NCBI GenBank assembly: GCA_021521415.1
Contig: JAIQDT010003809.1
Span: 123,501 to 187,500 of the forward strand
Direction: 5' to 3'
Length of the DNA: 64,000 nt
Source: Bidens hawaiensis
Taxonomy: Eukaryota > Streptophyta > Magnoliopsida > Asterales > Asteraceae
The notes beneath the pieces are model-generated. The model made no database searches, had not been told where the DNA came from, and saw nothing but the letters and a program-made list of their open reading frames with translations. Both the position numbers and the translations under genes were made by a program. Position 1 is the first letter of the stretch. Each line of letters begins with the position of its first letter. This document shows, one piece after another, positions 35,655-49,600 of this stretch.

Positions 35655-37160
35655 TCGTTTTAACTCGTCTACAAGAAAGATGAACTTCCCAACGTTTGTC
35701 CAATGCATACATTGTTATAATGTTTCATTTATGTTTGTTTTTACCTTTGCTCTTTATACATTTATCGTAAATTGTAGTGTAATATAATATTATTGTACAT
35801 CTATATTGTAATATTGAAGAAATTTGATTTTGTTTAAGCGAAGGGTTCTTTCTTTAGATCGGTTGTTGTGGCCGTGAAAAAGGAGCTTCAAAAACTGATG
35901 TGACGTGGCTTTAGAGCCCGACTCACCACGTCTGGGCGGAAAGGGAGGGGCTTCAAGGCATTACCGGGTGGCAAAGGAAAGCTTCAACACATGGTGGAGC
36001 CCAAATGCTACATGTGTGCCGCTTTAAACCACGACACAACGTTAAAGGGGTGAAGCGTTAACGTGACGTAACACTGAAACTTAAGCTTTAAAGTCCCTTC
36101 ATAACAACCAGCCTTGATGATATCACATGGTTGAATTTTATGGCAAACAGGTTTGATCTAAACGTGTAATCAGTTATAGAATTAATTAATAATAGGCAAA
36201 CTTGTTAAATCGATTTGTTCAAGTAACTAAATATGTAACATTATTTTGTAGGTGGTTTTACAAATCGAAAGTAATGAAAAGAAAGAAAATAATGTTTATA
36301 CAAAAAGTTACATAAAAATAATGCAAAAAATAAAAAAAATCTAAAAGCTTGCACTGGCAAGTTACATGTGCGTTGTCTAACATGACATGACTCATTCATC
36401 TCATGCCTCGAATATTATCACATTCTTTCTAACTCTTGTTGTGAATTTGTATATAGACAACAAACATAAATCGTCATGTGCTAGTGTGTTTAAAAATGAT
36501 TTTTGGTACCAAACCAACCATATTAAAATAGCATGAACATTGAACGCATAAACTCATTAGCTTCCTCACCACTTACCATTTTTTGGGCTGACTCAAACAC
36601 TCTCCAAGTACTCCTCTTTCATCACTTTCTCGGTTTTAGGTCAAGGACAATAAGGAACCTGGTTAATAATTAAGTCTCACAAGAAAGGGCCTTTGAGCTT
36701 CATCATCAAACGGTACCCACCTAGGATCAGTTTTAAGTATTCTATGGTAACACAATCCAAGTTCATTGCCGAACCCGATACCATGTTCATGTTCTTTAAA
36801 GTTTTTGATTAATAGTCGACTTTAAACCCATGCCCATGATCTAAGGATTTCCTTTAGGGTTATTCTTAATAGATTACAATGAAACCCAAAACCAAGTTGA
36901 ACAATCTGTCTATACAACCTTATTTATGTGTTACATGCTACCTTAATGATTAGACTACACGAATGATACTAATTTCTAGATTACCATATATTTTTGAGAT
37001 ATACTTGACACGCTTCCCGTTTTAAATATACTTGACCTTACTGTACGATAGACAAGTGTACCTATCGTTAACGTATCATGATATCGGTAAGAACCAAATA
37101 TTGATCCAACTAAACTAAAGGTCGAAGGGTTCTTGAATCAAGTTTGGCTAGACAGGTTCT
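35655..37160. other. Spacer, no gene seen
   Basis: 1.5 kb with no supported coding sequence. A GC-richer patch at 35850-36110 (words such as GACGTGGC and GGGCGGAAAGG) may be a MITE remnant, but I found no matching inverted end. Confidence 0.45.
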
Positions 37161-37640
37161 TTTAGGGGTATGCAAGAAACCGAAAAAACCGATCCGGAAC
37201 TGAAAAAACCGAACCGAAACAAAAACCGACGGTTTGGTTTTATGTTTTTGTAAAACCGACTTATGGTTCGGTTTTTGTTTTGCATATATAAAGACAGAAA
37301 AACCGAACCGAATTTCTAGATTTTTGTTTTTTTAATTTTTTATTTTAAGTAATTTACAAGAATATAATAAATATGTAACACAAATATTTTTGACTATATA
37401 TTCACTTTGTTAATAATCAAAAATATTATTTATAGCTAAATTCATTATTTTCTGTCTAAAATTTTTTCGACCTAGCATTTTCAAGCTCAAATGGTAATAC
37501 CGAAACTATAATGAAAATCGAAAAACCAAAACCGTAAAAACCAAAACCAAATAGTTTTAAAAATCTAAAAACCAAAGTTTTCGGTTTTAATTTGATTTTA
37601 GGCTAAAACCATACCGAACCGCGCTAGACGGGCCAATAGT
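37161..37640. repeat. AACCGAA/TTCGGTT-rich repeat just upstream of MSH3
   Basis: Words AAACCGAACCGAA and their complements alternate and would fold back, as in common low-complexity plant MITEs. It ends about 130 bp before the MSH3 start codon, so the MSH3 promoter is compressed against it. Confidence 0.6.
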
Positions 37641-37682
37641 TCTCCTTTGTACCCGAAATAAACCTCAGCTCCACAAAAAAGC

Positions 37683-37690
37683 GCGCCAAT
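37683..37690 (-). promoter_or_regulatory. Possible E2F-type site upstream of MSH3
   Basis: The minus strand reads ATTGGCGC, fitting the plant E2F consensus WTTSSCSS, 76 bp upstream of the MSH3 ATG. E2F control would suit an S-phase repair gene; this is inference from one short match. Confidence 0.35.
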
Positions 37691-37765
37691 ACGTATACTC
37701 AAGTTTAACCACCATCACTCAATATCCCACTAAACCACCACCGCCGCCGTCGCACCACCACCGCA

Positions 37766-40700
37766 ATGGGAAAACAAAAGCAACAAGTCATTTCCCGTTT
37801 CTTCGCTCCAAAGCCCAAACCCTCATCCTCCACACCGTCAACTTCACCTCCATCATCACCACCACCACCACCACCGCCACCGCCACCGCCGTCACCGCCG
37901 TCAAAATCTCCTGAAATCTCCGCCACCGTCACCTTCTCCCCTACCAAACGCCGCCGTACTTCCGAGCTCATTTCCTCAATCAAAAAACCCCCAAAAATCC
38001 CCAAATTACCCTCCAATTCTAATCTTCCAGAATCATCTCAAAACCCTAATCCCACTCTTCACCAAAAGTTTTTAAACAAGCTTCTAGAACCTTGTAATCA
38101 CGACACAGAGATAATCAATTCCAATTCCACTTCAAATAATAACATTTCATTAAACTCTAAATACACCCCATTAGAGCTGCAGGTAGTGGAGCTTAAATCC
38201 AAATACAAAGACATTCTTTTAATGATCGAAGTCGGTTACAAGTTCCGTTTCTTCGGTCAAGACGCCGAAAACGCCGCTACAGTTTTAGGAATTTACGCAC
38301 ACATGGATCATAATTTTTTAACAGCTAGCATACCAACTGTTCGATTAAATGTCCACGTGAGGCGGCTGGTGAATGCGGGGTATAAAGTGGGTGTTGTGAA
38401 GCAAACCGAGACCGCAACGATTAAGGCGCACGGTGCTAACAAACTCGGCCCTTTTTGTCGGGGGTTGTCGGCTTTGTACACGAAGGCTACGATTGAAGCT
38501 GGTGAGGATTTGGGTGGGGGTGAAGAAGGGTGTGGGAGTTGTAATAATTATTTGGTTTGTGTTGTTGATGATGAGAGTGTTGGTGAAAGCGGGATTGATG
38601 TGAGAATTGGGATTGTGGCGGTTGAGATTTCGACCGGAGATGTTGTTTATGGGGAGTTTGATGATAATGTTTTGAGATCCGGGCTTGAAGCTAAGATGCT
38701 GAGTTTGTCTCCTGCTGAGTTGCTGATAGGTGATCCGTTATCTAAGCTAACTGAGAAGGTAGTTTTGCAGTCATAAATCTTTGTATGGATAACAAAACAT
38801 ATGATTCTCTTGTTGTTATATTATTATCATTGTTTAATTACCACAGAATCACATAGTTGGATCTTTTTTCAAGGGTTACATCACTTGATCTTTGCTTGTA
38901 TGCACAATTCATCGATTAAATCATTTCTTTCTATATATTAAAAATCTTGGCCTTTTGTATTATATTTTTTGTTTACTACACAGATAGTCTCTGTGGTAAG
39001 GGCTGATTTTAGTTTTGGTCCCAAGTTTGAAAATTACACCTTTAGACCAATAATTAGTTCAAAAATAGCTCGTTTGGTCCCTAAAATGGATGGAAGTTAA
39101 CTTTTCTGTTAAATTTAAAAAATGACCAGAATACCCTTCAGGCCGATTGGATTCTCGGTGACCTAACTCCAGTGACCCCACCGCTCCACTAGAATTTTAT
39201 TTAATTCTTTAAAAAAGTTTTTTTTTTCAAATTATCAGAAAAGTTAATCTTCATCTTATTAGGGACCAAACGTGTTACATTTGAGCAAGTAAGCAAACTA
39301 TGGGTCTAGAGGTGTAAGTTTAAAACTTGTGGGCCAAAACAAAAATCATTGCATACCGCAAGGACTATGCGTGTAATTGATTCTTACTTTTAACAACATA
39401 AGGGACTCTGTTTCATTTGTAGTTTTTAGTGGCATATGCTGGACCCGCTTCAAATGTACGGGTGGAGCGTGCTTCTCGGGATCGCTATAAAGACGGTGGT
39501 GCACTGGCTGAAGTATTGTCGGCTTATGATAAAATACGCGACGACCTTTCAAACGATACTTCTCAAGGAGAATCTGTGGAGTTAAATGGAAAAAGCAAAA
39601 ATCAATTGGTAAATATATATATTTTCATTTAAACTATATTAAAGATATAAAGTAATAATCATTTAGTTATTATCATCGCTATTTTTTTTTATTATAGGCG
39701 GTTATGGGCATGCCTGATTTGGTTGTTCAGGCATTGGCCTTGACCATCAACCATTTGAAACAATTTGGTTTGGAAAGGATTTTGTGGTTGGGTGATTCAT
39801 ATAGGCCGTTTTCTAATAATGTGGAGATGATTCTTTCGGCCAATGCTATGCAACAATTAGAGGTTTGCCATAATTTCATATTCACAATGGTATAACTAAA
39901 TAAAATCTCGTGTTAAAAATTTGCTTAACGGGTTAACCACATTTAGGTTCTGAAGAACAACACGAATGGTTCTGAGTCTGGTTCCTTGTTTGAGTGTATG
40001 AATCACACGCTTACCACATGTGGTTCAAGGCTTCTCATGCACTGGGTATGCTTCAATCTCTCTTCCTAAATTTTTAGAGGCGAAAACGTGTTTGAGAACT
40101 TTTAGTTATAGTTTGTGTCAAATATGATTACAAAAAACTGTTAACTTTGAAGAATAAGTTAGTTTATTAAATTAAATTATTTGAACATATGAAGTAAAAA
40201 TACTAGAGGCATTTTTTTGACCCATTTGACTCTTTCCGTCTTTAGCTAATATTTTTCATTACAGAACACTAAGTTATTGTAAGAACTTAAAGAACAAACC
40301 AAAATCGTGTAATTTTTTAATTAATAGTTCATATTTTTTAAATCTTGTACTGTTCAAATACAAATGTGTATGCTATGCACATAAAAGAAGTATCTAACTA
40401 ATTTGTTCATATGTTCATATTTTAATTTTAAATTCAAGATAGATGAATAAATAACACATTTCTACCATTTTGTTACTTTTCTGTGGCTACTTTTTATGCA
40501 ATCCATTGTTTGGGAATTGAGAATTACCTAATGATCCAGGTGAGTCATCCTTTACGTGACAGAAACATGATTAATGCCCGTCTTGATGCCATTTCTGAGA
40601 TTCTCGAATCAATGACTTCTCCCAACATTTCTATGCCCAAACTCCATCAATTGCTTACTTCAGTTCTCACTAATTTAGGAAAGTTGCCGGATATCCAACG

Positions 40701-43700
40701 TGGAATCACTAGAATATTCCATCGAACAGCCACAGCATCCGAGGTACTGAATCTATCACACACGTTAAAAGTCAAAATTGACCTGAAATATTATCTAATT
40801 TAGTGTTTGGTGACAGTTCATAGCGGTCATACAAGCTATATTAGTGTCTGGAAAACAACTTCAGCAGCTTCAAGTTGATAAGGAGGATAACATTGACAAC
40901 ATACAAGAAAAGTCAACTCATTCTTCATTGCTGAAATGGTTGATTTTGACAGCATCATCATCCAGCATAATCTCAATTGCAGCAAGGCTGCTGTCTGCTT
41001 TAAATAAGGAAGCTGCTGAACAACGTGATCTTTCCAATCTGTTTGTTGTTTCAGATGGACGATTTGAAGAGGTTTCTTAATTTTAATTATTTAAAATGTT
41101 ACATACATAATTATTCTTAATTTTAATTTTAATTAATAATGAGCAGATTGGTACACAAAGGACGAAAGTGAAGCAAGCAAAGGAAAATCTAGATTTATTA
41201 ATCGATTTATATCGTAAACAATTGAAAAAGCCGAAGCTGGAGTTTATGAGCGTGTCGGGAACGACCCACTTGATAGAGGTAATTAACGGGTGCTTAGATT
41301 TGCCTATAATAGTTTTCAGTATTTGGATTATCCACTAATTTGTGGTTAATGCTTTATAACTAGTATTCACTTCCTGCGCGTTACAGTGGATACTTAAACA
41401 CAGGTCTAAGTAACCGTTGCAATGGTATTTTTGTGTTAAAAAACATTACGTCGTGGGAAAAACTAAAAATATATTATATATTTGACCTGGGTCGGTTTTG
41501 GATAAAGTTTGTACCGAAATGTATATAAAATAGTTATGTCATACGGTGTACTTGGAATGTTATAAAACATTATATTATAAAAGTTATAAGAGAAAAACAA
41601 AATGTGTTCAAAAGTAATTAAAAACAAAATATGTTCAAAAGTAATTAAAATAATAGTAGCTTTGAGGAGTTGTACCTTTGTGCTTGGAGAGCATGTACCT
41701 GTTTTGAAAAAGATTTGCATCAATACATAGATAAATTAAGCATACCATTATGTGTATTTGGAATTTTGTAAAACATTATGTTTTAAAAGTTATATAATGT
41801 TATGACATTAAAAAGTAACTATAGTATTATAAGAATGGTAACTTTGAGGAGTTGTACCTTGATCTTGGAGAGCTTGTAAATCACTATTCATAACACCATT
41901 GTTAATTGTGTGTGTGTGTATAATATGTGTTTCTCTTTCTCATGAGTTATAGTATTAAATGCAGTTGCCACTAGAGGTAAAGGCTCCTTCAAATTGGGTG
42001 AAAGTTAACAGTACTAAGAAGGCAATACGCTATCATGCACCGGAAGTATTGGTAGCTTTAGACCACCTGTCATTGGCTAATAAGGAGCTTCTCGTTGTGT
42101 GTCGGTCCGCGTGGCATGACTTTTTAAATGAGTTCAGTAAATATTATTCTGAGTTTCAAAGTACGGTTCAAGCACTAGCAGCCTTGGATTGCATACATTC
42201 TCTTGCTCTTCTTGCAAGAAAAAAGGTTTAGCGATTTCTTTAATTTAATCAGGTCAAAACGTGTTCATGTCAAAACAGACATTTTTTTTACCACGTGCCG
42301 AATGGGTTGGGTCTGTTTTGGATTAGGCATGTAAACGAGCCGAACATTCAGTGGGAAGTTCGTTTATTTAATAAAAGAGCGATCATGAACAAAACTTTTT
42401 GTTCAATTATTTAAACGAATGAACATGAACACAAGTCTTGTTCGTTCATGTGGGTTTGTGAACGTTTATTCATTAAATTCGTTTATATATGTTTATTTAC
42501 ATTCGTATATTACGCTAGTGTTATTGGTATTCCAATTTATCAATCTTCTCATTCTTGTACTGTATATAAATACAAGAGCTTGACATAAACTATTTTAGGA
42601 TGACATTATCATACATTCAAATTACAAATCTGCTATTTATCATAAATATATGCTTATCGTATATTTAGGCTATTAGTTAGTTTATGTTTGTTTAAGTTTG
42701 TTCGTTTATATATATTTTAACATATTTTAGGACCATTGCACTTTAGTCTTGTTTTATGAAATTAAAATATCACATTACAATTAAGTCTCCTTTTAATTAA
42801 TTTCAAGCCCAGCGGATCGATGCTCACATCTACTTTTAATTGGTTTTTGCTCAGTTGTGTTCGTTTGTTTATATTCATTTGTTTACGTTCGTGAACCGTT
42901 TGGTTATACTCTTAATGAACGAACATAAACAAACATGAACAAGTTAATTATCTTAACGAGCGAACAAGAACAAGAAGGCCCATTTGTGATTGTTTGTGTT
43001 CAATCGTTTGTTCAGTTAAAGTAAAACGGACAGACATAAGCATGCCCCCGTGTGCTCATAAACAATTCAAAATTTCCATCTCTAAATATTTGATGTTTCA
43101 ACTTGTGTATTTTCATACTTGTTCAGGATTATGTTCGCCCGGTTTTTGTTGAGGACAGTGAACCGGTTCAGATATGTATATCCACAGGACGCCATCCGGT
43201 ATATAAGTATTTTTTTAGTGTGCTGCTAATGGTTGTTTTCTGCATAATGCTCACATGGTCGACCGTGTGCAGGTTTTAGAGAATATGTTAGAAGATAGTT
43301 TTGTACCGAATGATACAAGTTTACATGCAGATGGTGAGTATTGTCAGATTGTTACAGGACCAAATATGGGCGGAAAGAGTTGTTATAAACGACAAGTGGC
43401 TCTCATTGCTATCATGGCACAGGTATGTTACCAATATATAAAAATATACAAAAGATGCGTTCATTTTTTTACCCCCGTCTGTTCGTCGATCCTTCAAGCT
43501 TTAAACATATAAATACCCAACTGTGTGGTTGAAGCTTATCCAAAAAAATAAATTATCATTCTGTTTTGCATATAGATCGGTTCGTTTGTACCAGCATCAT
43601 CAACAAAACTGCATGTACTGGATGGAATCTACACACGAATGGGAGCTTCTGATAACATTCAACATGGAAGAAGCACATTTCTAGAAGAATTGGGTGAGGC

Positions 43701-45155
43701 TTCTAGTATTCTTAATTCTTGCACGGGCCAATCTTTAGTGATTCTTGATGAGCTCGGTAGAGGCACAAGCACACACGATGGGGTTGCAATTGCTTATGCA
43801 ACATTACAGTATTTATTAGAGCAAAGAAAATGTATGGTGCTGTTTGTCACACATTATCCAGAAATAGTTGGGTTGACCAAAAGGTTGACTGATCGTGTGG
43901 GGTCGTATCATGTTTCATATCTGACATCAAAAGGTGAAAATTGCGAGTTTGAAGATATTGTGTACCTTTATAAGCTTGTACCTGGTGTTTGTGAACGGAG
44001 CTTTGGGTTTAAAGTCGCACAGCTGGCACAGGTCAATTGACTCTTTTGACTTTTTTTATAAATATTGTTTTAATTATATTTCCTATCTAAATGTTTGAAT
44101 TAAGCGGTTTAGTGGACGTATGCATAAAAAATGAATTTTGAGCAACTTTTAACCCGTATGGCATGGTGTCAGTTGTGTTGGGTTGACGAGTTGCGGGCTG
44201 AATTGTTAAAACCTGAAAACGATCCGTAATTTATTTGTCAAAATCATCAACCCTAACACGCACCCTCTTAAAATTGTGTATCCCTAGCATGAGCCATTTA
44301 ATCCATTTATCTAAGTTCGTTAGACGGGCTTGCGTGTGATAACCGAGTTGTAAATGTGTTAATCGGGTTGGGTTGTCAAAATATGGGTTAAACGGGTTAG
44401 TGCGTCAACATGTTTAACTAAACGGGTTGGCAGAGTGGCGGATCCAAGATTGTTTCATGGGTGACGATCGGGGCCATTCGGGGGGGCTTAACCAAAAATT
44501 TAAGGGAGGCGATCAGGATTTTTGGGTATAAATAACATTAAAATATATTTTACAAGGAGGTGGCTGCCCCTCCCAATACCGTCCATTTGGGTACGCCACT
44601 GGACCTGACTAAGAATATTAATCAGGTCAACGTCAACCCGAACACGGTCCATTTAATTAAATAGCTCAACCCAAACATGGCCTGCTACACGGGTTAGATA
44701 TGCAAACCCCAAACCTGATCATTTTAATGTCGTGTTAGAAATTGGCACCCCTACCCGCTCCACTTTCAGTTAATGTCCCATTTATGTAACTGAAATATGC
44801 CTCAGCACTAAATTAAATGAAAGAGGGTTGACCTAGAAAGTCAAAGTTTGACATTTTTAGTACTACTATTTAGAAGCTTGAATTACGTTTGGTGGGTGAA
44901 ATTTGAGAGCATGTTATGTTACAGTTACCGTTGTCATGTATAAACCGAGCAAGCACGATGGCCATGAAATTGGAAGAAGCAGTGAGCAACCGACGGTTGG
45001 AGCAGAAGAATTTACAAGAAGCATATGAAAATGGATGGTTGAAAGAAATGTTTTTAAATATAAATTTGGCATTATCAGAAAATGTTGATCCTGCAAAAAG
45101 GTGGTTGTGCCTAGAGCATGCTAGAAACCTTGCACTTGAGTTGAGAAATAGGTAA
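37766..45155 (+). CDS. MSH3: DNA mismatch repair protein MSH3 (12 exons)
   Basis: Exons: 37766-38758, 39423-39608, 39698-39862, 39947-40045, 40540-40743, 40817-41071, 41147-41278, 41965-42225, 43127-43198, 43273-43422, 43576-44031 and 44925-45155. All use GT-AG and all introns are phase 0. The joined product is 1067 residues, close to other plant MSH3 proteins (about 1,080). MSH3 pairs with MSH2 as MutS-beta, which recognises insertion/deletion loops in nuclear DNA. Features: a PCNA-binding box QQVISRFF (residues 6-13), a Pro run (33-42), the mismatch-binding region with [10 protein letters not shown] (158-167), connector and lever regions across exons 2-8, Walker A GPNMGGKS (818-825), Walker B with [10 protein letters not shown] around 895-904, and the C-terminal ending after LPLSCINRA. 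Oddity: SCYKRQ follows Walker A where I recall the family having SCYIRQ (Lys at 828). Otherwise the gene looks intact. Confidence 0.95.
38985..39367. mobile_element. Inverted-repeat MITE in MSH3 intron 1
   Basis: CTGTGGTAAGG...TTTTGGTCCC at the left is matched inverted by GGGCCAAAAC...GCATACCGCAAGGAC at the right over about 60 bp. The type resembles the widespread foldback repeats with TAGTCCCTGTGG-like ends. It lies wholly within the intron. Confidence 0.75.
42325..43020. repeat. MITE-like repeat in MSH3 intron 8
   Basis: Alternating GAACGAACA / TGTTCGTTC words (AAACGAGCCGAACATTC at the left, GTGTTCAATCGTTTGTTC at the right) give a degenerate inverted repeat of about 0.7 kb. It makes up most of the intron. 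Confidence 0.6.
44431..44601. mobile_element. Possible short hAT-like MITE in MSH3 intron 11
   Basis: The left end CAGAGTGGCGGATCCAAG and the inverted right end CAGTGGCGTACCCAAA match apart from a 2-base insertion and a few substitutions. No intact 8-bp duplication is seen. Confidence 0.45.
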
Positions 45156-45214
45156 CATTATGTTTTTGTATTTTTATACTATATATGTAAAAGAAAAGGG
45201 TTTTTTTGAACCGG

Positions 45215-45345
45215 TTGTCTTAGTGCGTGCAGCCTCTTTATCTCTTGGGAGTCTGAGATAGGGGAATGATTTGCCTCATCTTACCCTCCCCTAACCTTGC
45301 TATGAATGGGATCTTACTGTTTGCGTTTGTTTGCTTGTTTGTAAG
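45215..45345 (+). mobile_element. 3' part of a TS/Au-like SINE
   Basis: GTGCGTGCAGCCTCTTTATC, GATAGGGGAATG, TTACCCTCCCC and a TTTGTTTGCTTGTTTG tail follow the conserved 3' half of plant TS/Au SINEs (from memory). The pol III promoter half is not evident. It lies 60 bp beyond the MSH3 stop codon, so it may be in the 3' UTR. Confidence 0.55.
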
Positions 45346-45924
45346 ATAAAGAAAACACACAATACGTTACACACTAGAAAATAATGATGGTGTGCACAAA
45401 GAATACACATTAAAAGGAGCTGTAGCATTAAGATTCTAGATTGTTTAGTGGCTTCATAAACACGTAAGAAGCCGTTTACATTATCAGAAAAAAAAAAATG
45501 CATCTATAAAGATTGGTTTAGGCATTAAAAAAGTCAAAAACTAGGATGAAGTTTGAGGATTCGTTTTCTAGCACGTAAGATTGTGCGTCTCTTCTTAGAG
45601 AACACTTATGTAACTTGGAGTACAGCCAAAATTGTACGTTGGAACTAGCAGTAGTGAAGAATATGTAAATGTTAAATCAAAGTATTCACAACTTGCGGGG
45701 TAATAAATTATCGCATGTTCTTGATGGTAGAGATTTGACGATTAAAGACATCAAAATTTGAGAAATAATTTTTTGACAATCTCTAGTTTAACTTGTTGGT
45801 AAAATTAACACCCGATTTTTCAATACAGGAGCATACCTGAATCCAGTTCCATACCCAGAACCGGATGTTAGTAAAACCCAATTTATGCCACCTCTAGAGT
45901 CTAGGCAATGGAACTCAGTATGAT

Positions 45925-46230
45925 CAATGTGCCATTGGGCCGTGGGTCACTTTCCACTGTCAGTTTCCAACAGCCCCAATGCCAAGCCCACATCCAATCA
46001 AGCTTATGTAGGGATACTAGAATCTATGCCATCACCATTCACCATCATATGCTGGTTCTGAACTCAACTATCCCCCATCGATATTGGCCAGGCCATGTGT
46101 ACCATGTCGTTGAACCCTCCGAATAATAACTGGTATATGGACACGGGAGCTACATCTCATATGGCAAACTCGACAGATATGCTAACAAAGTCGTCATATT
46201 TTATCAACAATTCATTAAACGATATTACCG
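45925..46230 (+). pseudogene. Ty1/copia gag-protease remnant
   Basis: The plus strand reads SLNPPNNNWYMDTGATSHM, the copia protease active-site region (DTGATSHM), preceded by Pro/Asn-rich text and an in-frame stop. No LTR or other domain is attached. This is an old fragment. Confidence 0.7.
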
Positions 46231-46610
46231 TCAGAATAAGGAACTGGCTACACAAACCTTAACTATTTATTTTGTATCGCACACGCAAGTAAACGTACTT
46301 GCGAACAAGACTTTCATTAAAACAAGAGATTAAGATATAAAAGCAAATTTAAGATTAATAGTTTCCAATTCCATGCATACAAACACACAAGAAAACCAAG
46401 AAACAAGAGAAGCTAACAAAGGTGAGTTCATTCACAGGCCACTGAGTCAATACCCAAACCACAAGTGTTCATCGCGGTTCGTTCTTGACTCAATCCCTAG
46501 TTCATGAGACCGAACCCACCCTTAGTACTCTCCTCAATCTCCCATGCAAATTAAACGCACACCATTTTGTCTAATAAAAACGAAAAAACAAAACAAATAT
46601 AAAGTAAGAT
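46231..46610. other. Spacer, 3' flank of the ANL2-like gene
   Basis: No coding sequence or clear element seen. Part is presumably the 3' UTR of the minus-strand homeobox gene. Confidence 0.4.
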
Positions 46611-49600
46611 TTAATCTAGGTACTGCTCTGCCTTAGCTTGTTGATCAGACTGAACCACATCTTTGATCCCTTTAACGGTGCGAGTAATCAGATTAACAAC
46701 TGAGTTGATTGACTCCATGGTGAGGCTTGATGACAAGAGATCGTTAACCGGCATCTGGAACCCAACTGTCAGCAGAGATCCACCTTCACCGCCCGGTTGA
46801 ACACCTGATTCAGTCATGCAGTCTGGCACTATGGCAAACCCTGATGGCACCAGCCCGACACTAGACGAGTCTCCACCGTTCATCACAACATTCATTGCTT
46901 GCATATCCACTGAGGTATGTACCATGAGCGATCCCGTCACGTCTGTTGCGCTATCTTGAAGTATTATCCCTGTGTTCTGATCATTTAAATTAGCATCCAT
47001 GGTTAGTACATGAAGTCAAAATATTACTTCTAAAGACTTATATTTTAAGTGACTCTAAAATAAAAAAAATAAAAATAATTAAAGTATGCTAGTTTTTTAT
47101 GGTATTAACCCTTTTTATATAACCGTATCTACTTTGGTTACTTGTTCTGACCTTTTAACATTTTAACAGACCGCTTATTCTTCCATCTCTAAATTAACGA
47201 AAACAAGTAATATATACTTACACTGGGACGTAGAACAGAAATCGCGTTGAGGCTACCAGGCTCTTGACATTTGGGGAGACGGATCACGTTTTGCGTTGCG
47301 TTACAAGAGTACAAAAAGTCCCACTGGCTCCTCAATTCTTCATTTAGCAACAAAGCAAGCAGCCTCTGATGTGACATGGGCATCCAAACAGACATGCCAG
47401 CACTCAAAACCGCCCCTGATGGGTCCCCGCGATTATTCAAAGTCTTACGGATCAAAAGCCTAGGACCTTCGGCTGCATTACTAATCATCTCCCAGTTGTG
47501 ACCGCCCGTCCCACAAACCCCCACACAAAAACTAGCCGTCATGCGTTGCGCAAGACTAGTTAAACTCCTTCTAGCACCCGGAGCCAAAACTGTTACAATT
47601 TTTTGTTATGTTAAAAAAAATATATATACAAAGAAAATATTAAATTAATGTATGAACAAAGTGATATGAAACTACCTCGACCATCTTCGGTGACTGTATC
47701 CGGTAACATGATGAATGTGATGCACTCGGAATGCCTTTGTAGGGTCGAAATCCATTTTTGAGCGCCGAAACCCAATCCAGATCGAAGTAGTGGGCGAAAA
47801 TATTGGTGAACAGCATTTTCATCATACTCGTTATGCTCGATCCATATTACCTGCAAACAGTTGACCCATTACATGATTTATGACCTCTAATGCACATATA
47901 TGTGACCATTTTCATTATACAACATTGGAATGTGTTACAAAAGGATGGAACCATCTACATATAGTTTGATAACTAGTTGTATAAATGTTATATCACTGTT
48001 TAAATGAATCAAAAACGTTAAATGAGTTAATGTCGGCCTGCGAGAATTGAATCAAGTTAAAGTTAAATAAGCTTAAGCCGAGCTAGTTAAGGCCTAAACC
48101 AAAACACATTATAAAACAAGAACATAATGGAGCTTCATTATAAATACCAGAATATGTATATGGTATAACAAAATATGTCATCATAAAATATATATTAATA
48201 TACAATTCATGGCAATAAAAAAATAAATTATATGTATTTAATATATAATAAAACTATAAAAATAATAAAAACAATAATATATCAATATATAATAAAACTA
48301 TAAAAATAATATATATATAGGAAAGTTAAATCATAAATTAATGCATAGTTTAACAATGTATTGCTAAACTTAAGTTTTAAACATAAAATGAATCAAACTC
48401 AGCTGGACTTGTTTAAGAAATAACTTTTAATAGCACAAATATAAATAATAAATAGATCAGATATTTATAAAGTTGGTAATTTTTGTAAAAAAAAACAGAT
48501 TAGAGTACAGACCACATCCAGGCAGGTCATATATGTACATGGCCTCGTGATTCATAAACAACATGAGACGGAGTGTGAGGTTCGAAGGTGTCGCAGGTTT
48601 AATATATTATATAACTCATGTTAACTCTATCTATACATATAAATTTAATGAGTAATTTATATAAATCAGACATGTGCCAACCCAGCTTCCATTTTGAAAA
48701 ATGTGTAGCATACAAGTCATATAACATCAGGAAAACAATCAATAAAAATAAAGAAAACTGATGTAATTCTTATAATAATAATTTATCTAGTTTCGAAAAA
48801 GGTGCAAATTTTAATAAAATAGTTATAAAGATAATAAATTTCTTTTTTTCTTTTATGTAAAAATACAAAAGTATATAAGTCAATTTCTAACATGTGTAAC
48901 ATACTGATTTAACATATTTATGATTTTGCTTGGTTATAAATATCAAACATTAAGTACCTTATGACTTTTTGTATTTATTAACTATGTTTAGTAATGTAAG
49001 CAACGTTTATAAATAGTCATTTACACCTTAGAAAAAAAGTGTGTACGGATTAATAAAGATGTAGTTATAGTACCTTTGAGCACCCATTAGGCATATCTTG
49101 CACAATACAGCCAGAAGGAAGTCTCCTACACATTAAACCTTCTCTTCCAGCATCGATTGACACGTCAACAACGGCCCAAATACCTTCAGCGTGTTGCCTG
49201 CAGAACCGGAGAAACCTCACTTGACGAGGCGGTACTAATGGCGATACCAACTGAATCTCACCTTGCATCTATAACATCAAAGTTTAACTCGTTTAAGGGT
49301 ACTTTTCAATTTTTATAAACTTAACTTAATTTAGAATATGTATAATAACTCGAAAGGCGCTTACAAGTTGAACAACACCATTTCTTGCATCGCCCGTGCC
49401 ACAAGTGATCACATCAATCGTGCTACTGCTCCCGATCATACCAAGAAACATATCTTTCCACCGTTGCTACACGAACATAAAATGACATATAATGCTAGCT
49501 ATAGAGTATTATATAAACAATATCATAAAAGTGAATAAAGATTAACATACAGCATCAAGTAATGCATCTATAAGCACCAAGCTATTGATCATAACCACCC

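Noticed and set aside
35211..35708. Two minus-strand ORFs
   Set aside because: Shadows of ADF exons 2 and 3.
37705..38016. Gly-rich minus-strand ORF
   Set aside because: It is the complement of the MSH3 proline run.
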